Origin: Cladochytrium replicatum
Lineage: Eukaryota > Chytridiomycota > Chytridiomycetes > Cladochytriales > Cladochytriaceae
DNA length: 64,000 bases
Direction: 5' to 3'
Assembly: GCA_025526935.1 (NCBI GenBank)
Contig: JAHLKD010000052.1
Coordinates: 303,992 to 367,991 of the forward strand
The notes beneath the pieces are model-generated. The model saw only the letters and a list, made by a program, of their open reading frames with translations, was not told the DNA's origin and ran no database searches. Each line of letters begins with the position of its first letter. Within the stretch, counting starts at the first letter, position 1. The translations under genes and the position numbers were made by a program. Below are positions 11,247 through 22,278 of the stretch, piece by piece.

Positions 11247-12370
11247 ATGTCTACACTAGCCCACCACCGAAACGCGACCGTTCTAACAACCATCATCATC
11301 ATCTTTGTCTCGTACGCCTTGACGGATCGCGCAGATTTCGCACGGTATGTTGGTGCACCGATTCTTGCACTCGGAACCATTGTTTTCGGCATGCCGCACG
11401 GCGCGGTCGACCACCTGCTGTTTTACAAACAGTTTGGAAAAATATCGGTCCAATTCTATCAAAGTTACCTGGGTGTCATGGTGGCGTATGTTGCTCTTTG
11501 GGTCATATCTGCCGAGCTTGGATTCGGAGCGTTTCTCTTGGGATCGTTGTACCATTTCGGAGAGGTACGTTTCCAGAATAAGCATGCGGTTATAAAAGCT
11601 GGTGTGTTGATGCTTGCAAACAGGGTGAGATCAGTTACCTACGCCCACTGTACCGTGTCAGACACAGGAATCATCTTCCCATCCTATTACTCACGCGCGG
11701 CCTTCTCATTCTCGGCGCGATCGTTTCAAGCGATCCCTCCATATCCTACCCTATCGTCCAAGCCGTCCTGCGCCAAACACCGCAGTCTCCGATCCTCACT
11801 CTCTTTTCACAAGATGCGGCTCCATACGTCCGCCTCCTCACCCAACTCCCCCACCTCCTCACCCTCCCGCTAATAGCACCACCCCGCGTCGTCGCCTTCG
11901 AGTCTCTACGTTCCCTCGTTCTCGCGTGGCTCTTTACTGCATTAGGACCGATCTGGGGCTTTGGGGTGTTCTGGAACCTGTGGCACTCAGCAGGGGCCTT
12001 TTTCGTCGAGGCAGCATACCTTTTGAAGAGCCCCTCGCATTCAGAAACTGAGACGAACGGGTGGGGTGAAGGTACCGAAAGTGTCAGCTGGAAGGAATGT
12101 TATTCGCTGTACAACCTCGCGATGCCGTATACCTCCGTCGCTTTCACCGGAATGGCTATCTTTTACTTTCTGCTGCGATATGGGGATACTGCAGGCTCTG
12201 GCGCGGCGCTTGGATACGAAGATGTAATGAAGAGTCAGGGGGGCCAGTCGCTGGCATCATGGTTGATCACTGATGGTGATCTGTGGACTGCCTTTGTTGT
12301 TGTCATCTCTGTACTCACTGCACCTCATATGTGGGTATTCCATCTCCTTAGTGATCAAAACAAAGGATGA
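11247..12370 (+). CDS. Brp/Blh-family carotene dioxygenase homologue (2 exons)
   Basis: Exons 11247-11564 and 11624-12370 (59-nt intron) give 354 aa. The sequence shows the Brp/Blh landmarks: GMPHGAVDHLLFY (His51, His56), LYHFGEGEISYL (His103, split by the intron), FWNLWHSAG (His227) and a late TAPHMWVFHLL, within seven or so hydrophobic helices. Characterised bacterial/archaeal Brp and Blh cleave beta-carotene to retinal for rhodopsins, using membrane histidines to hold iron. The Arg-His that usually follows WHS is replaced here by Gly-Ala, so one expected metal ligand may be missing. The upstream frame continues to 10926, but ATG 11247 directly precedes the first helix and is preferred. No rhodopsin or carotenoid gene is adjacent. 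Confidence 0.75.
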
Positions 12371-12494
12371 TTATACATTTTGACAAAGATTTACTGTTTC
12401 CGAGGGAGTGCTCTGAACATGCATGAAACAGAACTAGTTGACCATCATTAGAGCATTCACGGTATACACGTTAAATACCAAAGATGCACATAAA

Positions 12495-13853
12495 TCACAT
12501 AAGAATTTCGTTCTGGAAGCTCGATTTGAGTTCCTTGTGTGGAAGAACGATGCAGTTCCTAATAACCGTCTCGTCCGCCACCGAAACGTCCTTGCCAAGA
12601 ATGGTCGCAGTCGGGATCTTGAATCCCTTCACGGTTGCGTTGTGTGTCTGAGCATCCCCCGGAGCACCTTCAATACGCGTCCACCCTCCAATCTTGGACT
12701 CCCAGCCAACGACGGCCGAAATAACACACGAATCGTTGCGAACTTCAACTCCGTCGAGAATGATAGAGTCACGAACACGGCATCCACGACCAATGAGCAC
12801 GCGAGGGCCGATGGAGACGTTGGGCCCAATCTTTGCGGTCGGGTGAACGATCGCAGTAGCGTGGATGGTGACAGGCTGGATGAGTTCTGGCCCCGACGGC
12901 GGCGCGCCGCTACGAAGACGCTCCAGATCGTCGTCGGAGAATCGGGTGACGTTCGACAGCCTGCGTGGTGCGGTTAGCCTGAAGTGCTGGAGGTACAGCT
13001 TGTTTGCGGGGATGGTGGACGAGCCGGTCTTGATCTGCATCCAGAAATCCTTTTGCGGGTTGCACACGTAAGCGAAGAGCTTTTGAGAGTTGGTGAGAAG
13101 GGTGAGAACGTCCTGCTCGAGGCGGATGCGCTCGTCTGATGAGCGAGGAAGGGTGGGGACAAACTCAGGGTCTTCCTCCTCACGCTGGCGCTTCTTCTTG
13201 ATAGCGTCGTGGATGACTTTGAAGATCTCCTTGTCGAACAGGTAGATACCACATGAAATGAGGTCGGACACGAAAGTCTCTGGCTTTTCCACAAAGTGGA
13301 GAACTTCGTGCGTGTCTGGCGTGACGACGACACTTCCGTATTTGTGCACGTCAGCACGGTCCACCTGAATGGTGAGTAGAGTACCGAGACTCTTCTTTTC
13401 ATGGTGGGCGGCGAGCATTTCTGGAAGAGGGAAGGAAGTGCAAATGTCTGCGTTCATGACGAACACGCTGTCCGGGTTGCCTCGCAGGATTTCATCGCGG
13501 AAATGATAGATACCACCAGCGGTTCCGAGAGACTGGTACTCTCTGAGATACCTGGGCACAGCAATGTGAGTAATGGCATGGCCCCCGCAATCTAAAATAT
13601 TTCACCTGATGGAAATGTGATAGAACTCCATCTGAACTTCCGTGAGGAAGCGATCAAATATAGATTGATCGAAAAAGCCGACGAGAAGAATTTCCTTCAT
13701 TCCAGGGAGCTTTGCAAGTGCAGCAACATGGTGGTAGACCATCGGTGAGCCAGCGATCGGGAACAGGGGTTTGGGCAGGTCCATAGAGAGCGGACGGAAG
13801 CGAGTTCCGACTGACGGGCCACCGACGAGAACAACACCCTTGAGTACGCTCAT
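12495..13853 (-). CDS. GMPPA: Mannose-1-phosphate guanylyltransferase alpha-type (GMPPA), 2 exons
   Basis: Exons 13853-13606 and 13551-12495 join across a 52-nt intron to 435 codons (434 aa, close to the usual ~420). N-terminal nucleotidyltransferase domain: VVLVGGPSVGTRFRPLS, PKPLFPIAGSPM, FVMNADICTSFPLPEM, VEKPETFVSDLISCGIYLF. The C-terminal third is a left-handed beta-helix of hexapeptide repeats (HPTAKIGPNVSIGPRVLIG). The GGPxxGTRFRPLS form of the signature and the sequence HISIRYLREYQSLGTAGG across the splice site place it with GMPPA, the regulatory/alpha branch, rather than catalytic GMPPB/PSA1. The enzyme complex makes GDP-mannose for glycosylation and cell-wall mannan. A charged insert (KKKRQREEEDPEF) sits between the domains. 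Confidence 0.93.
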
Positions 13854-14226
13854 GATTGACGAGATCTGCGAATCTGTTGTTTGGGACTTAGGAGAAAGTT
13901 GAGCACGCGTTCGTTGGGGACAGCGGCAGTGCTAAGCAGCTAAAAGACGTAAAATAGCATTTGTTGAGGGATGGGATGGGATGGGTTGCACCGTTATCCT
14001 CTCTTTACGTCGCTTTCGCTCTTTCTCTTCCGCTTCTGAACAGTAGAACAGGGCCAGTAGCATAGCATTAATGCCATCTCACTGTCAAATTACCGTTGAT
14101 TACTGCCAATTACTCAGCCATTTCTGTGTGTCTTGGTGAATTCAGCCCACCCCAGACGGTGGATGGTCCCGAATCTCGAAAGAATCGGAATCTCCCCTCC
14201 GTCGACTGAATCTTTCCTTAGACACC
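13854..14226. promoter_or_regulatory. Intergenic region between divergent genes
   Basis: 373 bp between GMPPA (-) and the AT-hook gene (+). A short direct repeat gggatgggatgggatggg lies at about 13968-13986. No core promoter element recognised. Confidence 0.35.
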
Positions 14227-16254
14227 ATGAGTCTCGGCCAGCGATGGGTGCTTCCGTCCTCGGAAACACTATCAAACTCGCAGCATCCCCTTTCTCCAGT
14301 TGATCGTGTGCTTCCTGCGCTTGTGCAGCTGCCTCACCCTCACCCTCGATTCGACCCTCATGGTCCATCGCAGAACCGCTCAACGGCAACGCATCCACCA
14401 ATCGGAACGGACCCAAGTTCTTCCCCTGGCAGTGGTGCTTCTACTCGGCGACCACAGCCTGACCCGCTATCGCCAGACTCTTTGAGTGCCTCGCAACTCT
14501 CACAGGATGCGCCAGACAAACCAATTCCTGCTCAGCCGAATCTGCAACTCAGACCCCTGTACTTGTTGACCCAGCAGAATGCTGGGTTTCCACCGCCTCC
14601 TTCCCCACCAACCCTGCATTCTCCTATTCCCTCTCGGCCCCAGAACTCTCCCTTGGCACAGATGAGCGAAACACCTTTGATTACGCAACAACAGCCACAA
14701 GGTGTTTCATTGCAACGTCGACAATCTGCCACTTCTCAGCTACAAGAGCAACCAAATGCACAACAAAGAACGGATCCTCCATCGTCTGATTCTGCGAAGG
14801 GGTCTCTCCTCACTTCGCAGAATAGAGTGATGTCATGGGATTCGTCGTCGCTTGCCAAGCGATTGAACAATCGAACAAGTTCAGCAGCAGTCGGTGCTGC
14901 AATTACTACCGCAACGCAACTTGCAAATACAGCCAGCGTCCTTCCCGTGGTTGGCCAGGCTCCGAAACGCGGTCGACCGCGAAAGCGTCCGACGGTAGGA
15001 GGATCTACTGATACCGTTCAAATGGAGAAGCCGCCACCGGTCCCTCGATCCTCAAAGTCTCCTTTGAACCCACCACATGGTGACGGTGCATCAAACGAGG
15101 ACAGTGTTCACACCGGTCAGCTGGAATCTCTCCTCCTGCGACGGCCGTTACGTCCCGACGTTGCGCAACCTCCAGCACCCCATCGGTCAAACACATACAG
15201 CGGACAAACACGTCGGGAGCTTGATTCTGATCAGTCCAATAAACTGCTTCCCGGACTGCGGCCACTAGGTCTGGGTCCTGGTGACGGATCCGGCCCAGTA
15301 TCACGACCAGATCCATGGTTTCCACCTGCCCCCAATACTTCTCAACCTAATAGGAAACGGCTGTTCGAAGAAGCCGCTGATACGTCCTCCAAACCCGTGC
15401 ACCGACCGACTCAACCTGTCTCGTACACAGCAGCCGAACTAGAGCGTTATAGGCGCATTTCTAACCCCTCTCCATCGCAAGGGCTAGCTCCGCCAAAACC
15501 AGCCGCTCTCCCGACCAGTCCACGCGCATACGCCTCAAAAGCATCACCCTCGAACCCTCCTCCACCGCCACCTGTCAAGTTGAACTCGGCTGCCGCGCAC
15601 ACCTTCCCGCCTGCCAGCGCCTCCGCCTTTCCTCGCACATTCAGTTCCCCCGCCGGACTCGCGGGTAACAATCCAGCTCTGCACCCGTTCGCCCAGTTTC
15701 GAACAAACAACATGCAACCACCACCACGTACCGCGCCGCCCTCGCAGCAGTCCTCCAGCACAACTAACGAAGTGTCTTCGCTCCAGCCGCGGCTATCCCC
15801 CATCCCAATGACCGTTTCCCCGACGCCCATGCACGCGTCTCCAGCATCGTCACCGGATCCACCGACACACCGCAAGCAGCGGGTACCGGCTGTGTTCCGC
15901 CAGCCTCCGAGCGGCTCTGATGCGCCCGCGGTTGTGCTGATGCCGAGCACGTTGAAACCTGTACCTGCGGTCACGCTCGTGGAAGAATTCGAGGAGTGCC
16001 TTGACAAGCTAGATAGTGTGCTGAATCGGGCCGAGAAGGGTTCGTGGGTGGGGGCTCGTGAAGACGCGGATACGATTGCAGAGAGATCGAGGATTGATAT
16101 TCGGGAGGCGGTAACGGGGGGGATGAGCGCGGTCTTGAGAATGATGCGGGTCGCGTGCGACGTGCTGAAATGGGCGGAGGTTGCAAACGGCAAACTTGAA
16201 GATGGGGGAGATTCCAAGCGACGACGAGTTGAGAAAGCTGACAGTTCTTGTTAA
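14227..16254 (+). CDS. Disordered Pro/Ser-rich AT-hook protein
   Basis: One open frame of 675 aa from ATG 14227. Composition is dominated by Pro, Ser, Gln and Thr, so most of the chain should be disordered. At about residues 244-256 there is a perfect AT-hook core (PKRGRPRKRPT), which in other proteins binds the minor groove of AT-rich DNA. The last ~90 residues change character to an ordered helical block (VTLVEEFEECLDKLDSVLNR, IREAVTGGMSAVLRMMRVAC) ending in a basic KRRRVEK nuclear-localisation-like string. A nuclear chromatin- or transcription-associated role is inferred. No known catalytic domain is present and the family was not recognised. Confidence 0.7.
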   Translation: MSLGQRWVLPSSETLSNSQHPLSPVDRVLPALVQLPHPHPRFDPHGPSQNRSTATHPPIGTDPSSSPGSGASTRRPQPDPLSPDSLSASQLSQDAPDKPIPAQPNLQLRPLYLLTQQNAGFPPPPSPPTLHSPIPSRPQNSPLAQMSETPLITQQQPQGVSLQRRQSATSQLQEQPNAQQRTDPPSSDSAKGSLLTSQNRVMSWDSSSLAKRLNNRTSSAAVGAAITTATQLANTASVLPVVGQAPKRGRPRKRPTVGGSTDTVQMEKPPPVPRSSKSPLNPPHGDGASNEDSVHTGQLESLLLRRPLRPDVAQPPAPHRSNTYSGQTRRELDSDQSNKLLPGLRPLGLGPGDGSGPVSRPDPWFPPAPNTSQPNRKRLFEEAADTSSKPVHRPTQPVSYTAAELERYRRISNPSPSQGLAPPKPAALPTSPRAYASKASPSNPPPPPPVKLNSAAAHTFPPASASAFPRTFSSPAGLAGNNPALHPFAQFRTNNMQPPPRTAPPSQQSSSTTNEVSSLQPRLSPIPMTVSPTPMHASPASSPDPPTHRKQRVPAVFRQPPSGSDAPAVVLMPSTLKPVPAVTLVEEFEECLDKLDSVLNRAEKGSWVGAREDADTIAERSRIDIREAVTGGMSAVLRMMRVACDVLKWAEVANGKLEDGGDSKRRRVEKADSSC

Positions 16255-16506
16255 TTCTATTTTGTTCTTGGGAATGTACTTTTTAAATATTGTCTCTAAA
16301 CATTTGTTTTATTTATATTGACATGTTCATTCTGAAACTTGTGCTTGTGATATCGTTATTTTACCGTTGTTTGCGTTATTTCACATTCTTCATGGTGCGA
16401 AAACATATATCTCTTGCAAAAGTGACAAAATGATGGCCTTTCGAAACTTCAAACCGCAGGCACACAACTGAAAATGAAAGGGGCAAAGTTTGATTAGCCA
16501 GGAGCT

Positions 16507-17605
16507 TTACGGCTTTATGACCTTGGTCGCACTGTACATTGGATACTTCTGAGTTTTCAGCTCGAAATTGAGGATTTCCGGGATTGGATACGTGAAAGAA
16601 AGGAGAGCAAGGTCAGGCAACGATCCAGAACCGAATGGATAAGAACAAAAGTAACTGTGAACGCAGTTAACCGCGGGCTTCAAGGCCAAGGGGAGAATCA
16701 CGTACTGAAAGCCAAACCCTTGACGCTGTTAGGCATCCACCCATGACCACCAGTAGGCCCAACTGGGCTTGCATGAACGGCTGCATGAGTAGTAGCGCCG
16801 AGTGGGGATGGCATCGCCCACTTACCTTTTGGATCTGGTCAGGGTTGTGGTCGGGGAGCTTTTTGGTCCCGAGTTCGAGAGAATAAAGTACTCACTGCCG
16901 TCATTTGAAGCCACGATTTGTCTCACCAGGATGAGGGGATTTCCAATGCACATTGCGAACTGTGCCAAAGATGACGATGGCAACATCATTGGGATGAAGC
17001 AGTTCAACTTTTAAATGTGAACGCCGTAACTGTATGTCGATCTACTTTCCTGAACCAGGTCTCAACAATTCCTGCTTGGGTTTAAGTGTTCGACCAACAC
17101 GAACCCCTCCTCAACAAAGACGACGTCAAACATGTCTTCACTGAACTTGTGGGACATGGATCTGGTTGAGGTAAGGAAGTGATTATGATTGTTTGTAATC
17201 TAACTGTTCAATCCACTTCAGACGTCCATGAAGCTCTTGATGCCAATGTATACCTGTTTGCAATTCTGACGTGAACATCGTCGGTCCTACAAGGGGCCAA
17301 ACCGATAAGTGCTGGTACAACCTGGGCAAGGTGCGTGACGCCCTTCGAAAACTTCCAGTACTGGACGTTTTCCAGACAGCATCTCAGTGTTTGAATCCAT
17401 TGCCGTCGGCTTTGAGGAATGTCGGGCTGAAATCACCGAACTTTTTTTCGTTTTCAACGCCGAATAACTTGCTGTTTTTTTCCGTTTCAACTCCAAATAC
17501 CTCGCTGTATTTGGCTACCCCGGTGTCAACACCGCTGCAGGACGCGGCGTTGCTGTCCTCGTCCTGATGATGATCCAGGGAGTTCGCAGTCTCTGAACTT
17601 CACTG
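16507..17605 (-). CDS. Possible multi-exon gene of unknown function
   Basis: Several minus-strand segments have coding character but could not be joined with certainty. They are about 17605-17395 (imperfect repeats around SEVFGVETEKNSKLFGVENEKKFG), about 17155-17060 (KFSEDMFDVVFVEEGFVLVE), 17007-16822 (LAQFAMCIGNPLILVRQIVA) and 16701-16507 (LALLSFTYPIPEILNFELKT, ending in KVIKP and a stop). Candidate introns of 60-120 nt separate them. No domain was recognised. Exon borders, start and frame continuity are unresolved, so this may also be a decayed gene. Confidence 0.35.
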
Positions 17606-17895
17606 CACAGAGAGGGGTTGGGTCACCCACACATGCAAGCATTCCATTTAATTCTTCATGTTCTTATGGAGAAGGGTGGTGTCAGTTGTTTCTGTGCCCA
17701 CAGAAAGGTGAATACTTTCTTAATCGACGATAGCAAAGCACCGACAATTCCATGGAAACTTCGATAGCTGTTTCGAGCATTATCGCTAGAGAATGTCTAT
17801 GAATCTTTGCATAATTACTGTTTAATGTAATATATTAAAAATGGTTCCCCGCCCAGAAACATAGAGCTTTCAACATGAACTTTGCACCTAATCAA

Positions 17896-20345
17896 TTAAC
17901 CAGACCGGGACGCCATAGCAACACGAGCCTTCTGAATTTGCTTTGCCATCGTGAATTCGGCCATTTCGATGAAATCCAAAGCGCTGGTCATAATGTCATC
18001 CCTGAAAACTCGGTAAGCCTAAAAGTGAGAAAGTATTCAAGAAGAACATACGCATTGCGGTCTCGAGGGTCAGGCCGGAGAGCTTCAGCGACACCCTGGC
18101 GCTCCTCGTCGGTTGCACTGAGCAACGAGAAGGTACTGGCAGAAACAATCTGAAGACCCGCGTCTTTGCTGTAAACGGTCAATCGAAGTGGAACAATCTC
18201 ATCAATCTCCTCTTCATCTTCCTGGGTCTCCTCCGCTGCGGGATCCTCAGTTGCTGCTGCCTCTCCTAAAGTTTAAAGTGAGCCCAAAGCGATGCGAGAA
18301 GGAAATAAACAGGTTCTCACCTTCGGCTTCAGGCTTCGCTTCCTCAGCCTGTTCCTCTCCTGCTTCTTCCACCTCACCCTCATCCTCCCACTCTCCAATT
18401 TCCGCTTCAGCGATCTGCGCTCCAATCTTTGCCTTCGTAATGGCAAACGACTTCAAAATATCCTCGAGCTTTGTCAACCACATCTCCGGCATCTGAGTGA
18501 TCTGCTCCTCACGTGTTTGGTCGCGCACCTTGATCATCTGTACGAACGCGTACACGCGGTAAGTCCCAGGCTCGAGCAGGTCGACTTCAAGCGACACGGA
18601 TCGGGTCGCAAAGAGCGCTTCACTGTCGTCCACTTCAACTTCCTTGTCCTCGACCTGACGCATGAGCTTCAGCTTCAACTTGAACATGTAGGCCCCTTCG
18701 ATTCCACCGAAGAACGACATGTCGAGTTGGGAGAGCGTGATGACGGCTGCCGTAGGGCATTCGACGTTGAGGGTGAAAATTCCGATGTTGTGGGAGGAGG
18801 GGATAGTTGCTTGGAGGTTCAACCAGCGGTTGACAACCGACCACTCGTCACTGAAGAGGCGAGTCTTGTCCAGAACAGCCCACTCACGCAAAAAGTCAGC
18901 GTCTGTTCAAAAGGAATGTAAATATTTTTGCACTTTGGTAATGCTTCGTTTTTGTACTCACATTCCATCCAAAAGACTCCGTCATCTCCGAACTTGTGGT
19001 CAAGAAGCTGCATCCATTCTGGCGTCCACTCGGCAGATCCGTCACCCCAAGGACCCTTCCATTCGAACTTCCCCCAAGGATTCCTGAGCTGCACCATTCG
19101 CTTTCCTTTCACTTCGATCGCTTTCTGGATACTGTAGGCATGACCAAGAACCAAGTCTTTGGAAGTTTTGAGGGTATCGTCGCCACCAACAATGCTGACC
19201 GAGAAAATGCGATCATGGTTCGCAAGCTTCAAGTCCTCCCAAAGCAGTTCCGGGTCCAAGACATCTGCGATTGACAAGGCGGTCGTGAGACCTCCGGTGA
19301 GGTCCTCGACCGCAGCGCCGGGACGACCGCCATCAATCGCCTCATACGATGCATGGAGTTTAGCGTAGGCTGTGCGAACAAACTACTTAGCTTGCGCATC
19401 TCTCGAACATATTGTCGACGATGTACCTTTCTCAAGAAGAGGGAGCCAAGTTTCCTGCGGATTCTTGCATGCAGAATACAACAAGGAATCCGACCCTTTC
19501 ATGTAAACCGACTCGTACTTTGAGCGTTCGAGGCGGGTGTCTGATTTCTCAAAGTCCGGAGAATCGATGAGGAGCTGGTCATCGACGACAACAGATGTCC
19601 ATTCCCCGTCTCGGAAGAATACAAAGCCATAGACTCCGATGCGTTCGTCCCGTGCAACGCAAATGCGCTCGATCAGCTTTGGCATCGCAGCAAGACTGGC
19701 GAGTGCGGCCAAGAAGTAGCAAGTTCCAATTTTACCCTGCCTGATATCGGCAGAGTCGTAACCATCTACGACAAAGCAAGGCTTCTCAAAGATCTGATGT
19801 ACACGGCGAACTGTTGCTTCTTGCGAAGCAGCAAAGAGCTCTTCGTTGTCCGAGCCTGCCTTAAGAACACAGGTGTACGCTCCGCTTCCAAAGTCAAAGT
19901 ATGGGTCGCGGAACTAGAAAAGTTCACAATTCAATCAATACCCAGTTCGCATACCAAGAATGATCAACCGACAAACCTTAACGTTGTGTCGCTTACAGTA
20001 CGACACGATCTGCGAAACCTTTTCATTACATCTCTTCACAGCATCTTCGTAAGAAGCTGTAGCCACCATGGGCTTGCGTGGGTCGAATGAAGCGACGAGA
20101 GCACCACCTTCTTTCTTCTTTTCGGCCTGCTTTCCTTTCTCCGCTGCGAGATGGTCGCGGATTGCACCTTGCAGCCGCTCGGTGAGCTTGTGAGTAGCTT
20201 TAGCCATCAGGCGAGTGACAGCCTTGCCATCGTTTCCGTTTGTGGTTGTCGTAGCAGCACCATCTTCGGTCTGGGTGGAATCCTCTTCCTTCGTGGCTGC
20301 AGGCTTGAATTCACGGGCTTTGCTGATGAGACCCATCATGAGCAT
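17896..20345 (-). CDS. Calpain-family cysteine protease, 6 exons
   Basis: Exons 20345-19977, 19913-19427, 19369-18962, 18902-18321, 18265-18052, 18001-17896 sum to 722 codons (721 aa) with every phase closing. The catalytic domain (about residues 120-405) has the full triad: Cys188 in QGKIGTCYFLAALASLA, His362 in LVLGHAYSI, Asn382 in VQLRNPWGKFEWKG. The usual GDCWF is GTCYF here. A calpain beta-sandwich follows (FREWAVLDKTRL context, then CPTAAVITLSQLD and GTYRVYAFVQM). Near the C-terminus lies a strongly acidic segment (GEWEDEGEVEEAGEEQAEEA). No EF-hand penta-domain is seen, so it is an atypical calpain. Calcium control cannot be judged. Start at 20345; Met 4 codons later (20336) is an alternative. 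Confidence 0.88.
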
Positions 20346-20566
20346 TGTATACGAGTAGATGTAATGGTGTGTTTCTAGCCACGACTTATATTTGTGTTTT
20401 TGTGTGTCTGCTGCGCTGCGGGTGTCTGTGTGCCATCCAACACGTACATTTTTTTTCATTCTATGGTATCAAATCAAATTCGTTCCAAATTCACTAATTC
20501 ACACCTTGTTGTCTCCCCTGCCGTTTGCTCGTTTGCTGGCTCATGCCAGTCCGTTTCAAAGCATCA

Positions 20567-21372
20567 TTAGTCTTTCGAAACTTCCTCCTGCGCATTTGTA
20601 TTCCCACGCCGTTGGGCTCGAATTAGAAAGAACCCTTCGGCCTTCCATTCTTCCCAAAACTCTGGCCATTCCGTCACTGGTTCAATGTCAAAGTATTCCT
20701 CCAGCTCCAGAAAAAGTTGATTTCGTCCGTCATTTCCCTCACTTTGTATGCTATGATCACTTCCGCGTCAACAAGTGAACCTTCTGTCAACTGACGTAAG
20801 GTGCTTACAAGCGGATCATGGAGGTGTGGCCAGTATATCTGTGTGTGATATTACCATAAGTCGAAATGAATGAGTCCACACTGAAAAGACTATTTTTCCA
20901 TCGGTTACCCACCACATCTGCTGCAAACACTAAATTCACCCCCTCAGCCTCTAGAGCACTAGGAGTGCGCATTGCGTGACCATTTACTCCCCACTCAAGT
21001 TCTTGAGCCTGAACCGCTTCTTGCAATCCGTTCTCCACCACATTTCGACCAATCAAAGGGATCGCACCGTCGAGATACGTCAGGACGAATTGGCCATACG
21101 ATCCAAGGCAGTGAGCTAATGCAAGACCAGCCAGCCCTGTCCCGGAGTCCAGTTCGATCGCGTGAAAACTTTCGTTGACTGGATTTGGGAATCGCCAGCA
21201 AAAGTATCTTGCGAGCAAAACACTGCAGACGGCCATGTCAAGCCGGCAAGCCCTAAGTTCCGCTCCCCGCTGTCCTCATGAAGCTTCACGACCACTTGCG
21301 GAGAAATTCGCAGCGACCAAAGCCTCGTCGGAAGGTCCGCACATTCTCCAAGTTATCCGGGCCAGTCCATCG
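20567..21372 (-). CDS. Lysine-methyltransferase-like (METTL21 type) gene with two frame breaks
   Basis: Reading right to left, VVVKLHEDSGERNLGLAGLT then WPSA matches the 'GLxxWPAA' entry to the fold. At about 21221-21227 one base must be added to continue into VLLARYFCWRF and the SAM-binding ELDSGTGLAGLALA. An intron 20912-20839 joins FAADV to IYWPHLHDPL, then AYKVREMTDE. At the A-run 20711-20715 one more base is needed to enter the family's end (LELEEYFDIEPVTEWPEFWE), finishing at TAA 20567. No ATG lies in the first frame, so an upstream exon is missing or lost. Family members methylate lysines of translation factors and chaperones. Either a young pseudogene or two assembly indels. Confidence 0.55.
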
Positions 21373-21529
21373 TACTTCAGGTTCAAGGCTAAAATCCGAT
21401 TTCCATTCCTACCTCGTACTTCAAATTCTTTTCTTAAATGTTCCGCCACAGTCCCTATCGGCAGAACGAGGAATGCGCCGCTGCAAGAGCGCTGTTTCCT
21501 CGATCGTCCACGTGTGGCGAATTCCGAAA

Positions 21530-22172
21530 ATGCCACCAAATCAACCAGGTACCGCGAGCACAGGCACATGGGCGTCATGGCTGCCATGGTCGAGCCCAAA
21601 AGAGCCGAAACCAACGCAAGAAGAGATTGCTGTCCGACAGCGTGAAGCAGAGATTGCAATGGTGCTAAGACTGCAACAGATGGTGAAGAATGAGTGCTGG
21701 CGAAAGATTTTGGCATGGGAAGGGATGACAGATTCTAGGTATGTTCAGGTTTGTCATGGTTTCACGAGGATTTCTGATGTACGGCTTTCAGCAAATGTGG
21801 CGGGCCAAAGGTCATCAAGTACGAGAAAGTGACGAAATACACTCCCAAAGCTAGGGTTAACCATCTTTTACTTGGGTAACGACGATTTCTATTTAAAGAA
21901 ATGAAAGATCTGTTGGTCTCATCTTGGCTCATTTAAACAGGCACAAGCTCCCGTTTGACCGACAAGATTGGACAATTGATCGATGCGGTAAAACGGTTCG
22001 CTACATTGTTGATTTTTATCCCGGAGAGAAGCCGAAGGACGACTGGCAACTTCAAAACGCGGATACGCACGGTCTGAGCATGTACATGGATGTGAGACCG
22101 GCGGTGGAAGGACCAGGATCAATATGGCATCGGATCAAAATGTGGTGGAACACAGGATCTGGTCTTTGGTAG
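21530..22172 (+). CDS. Short cytochrome c heme-lyase (HCCS)-like protein, 3 exons
   Basis: Exons 21530-21738, 21792-21875, 21941-22172 give 174 aa. The family's second half is clear: WRKILAWEG, KCGGPKVIKY, TPKARVNHLLLG, KLPFDRQDWTIDRCGKTVRY, IVDFYPGE, MDVRPAVEGPGSIWHRIKMW. HCCS (yeast CYC3) attaches heme to cytochrome c in the mitochondrial intermembrane space. Two features differ from the canonical enzyme. The N-terminal half is short (MPPNQPG is kept, but the Cys-Pro motifs and the WVYPSEQMF block are absent), and the position aligned with the heme-ligand His154 of human HCCS is Gln (VLRLQQMVKNECW). It may therefore be a derived paralogue. An in-frame upstream extension exists before ATG 21530. 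Confidence 0.75.
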
Positions 22173-22278
22173 ACAATTCGTAGGGCAGTTTTTAGGCAAC
22201 TGTGCGGACAAACAAAGTTGCCGGATGAGGCGAGAAAACTACTCTATTTTCGCCGCTTTGATTGCAATCACTATTACA

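Noticed and set aside
15447-16217. Minus-strand frame of 256 codons
   Set aside because: Mirror of the low-complexity AT-hook gene; the sense strand has ordered C-terminal helices and an NLS.
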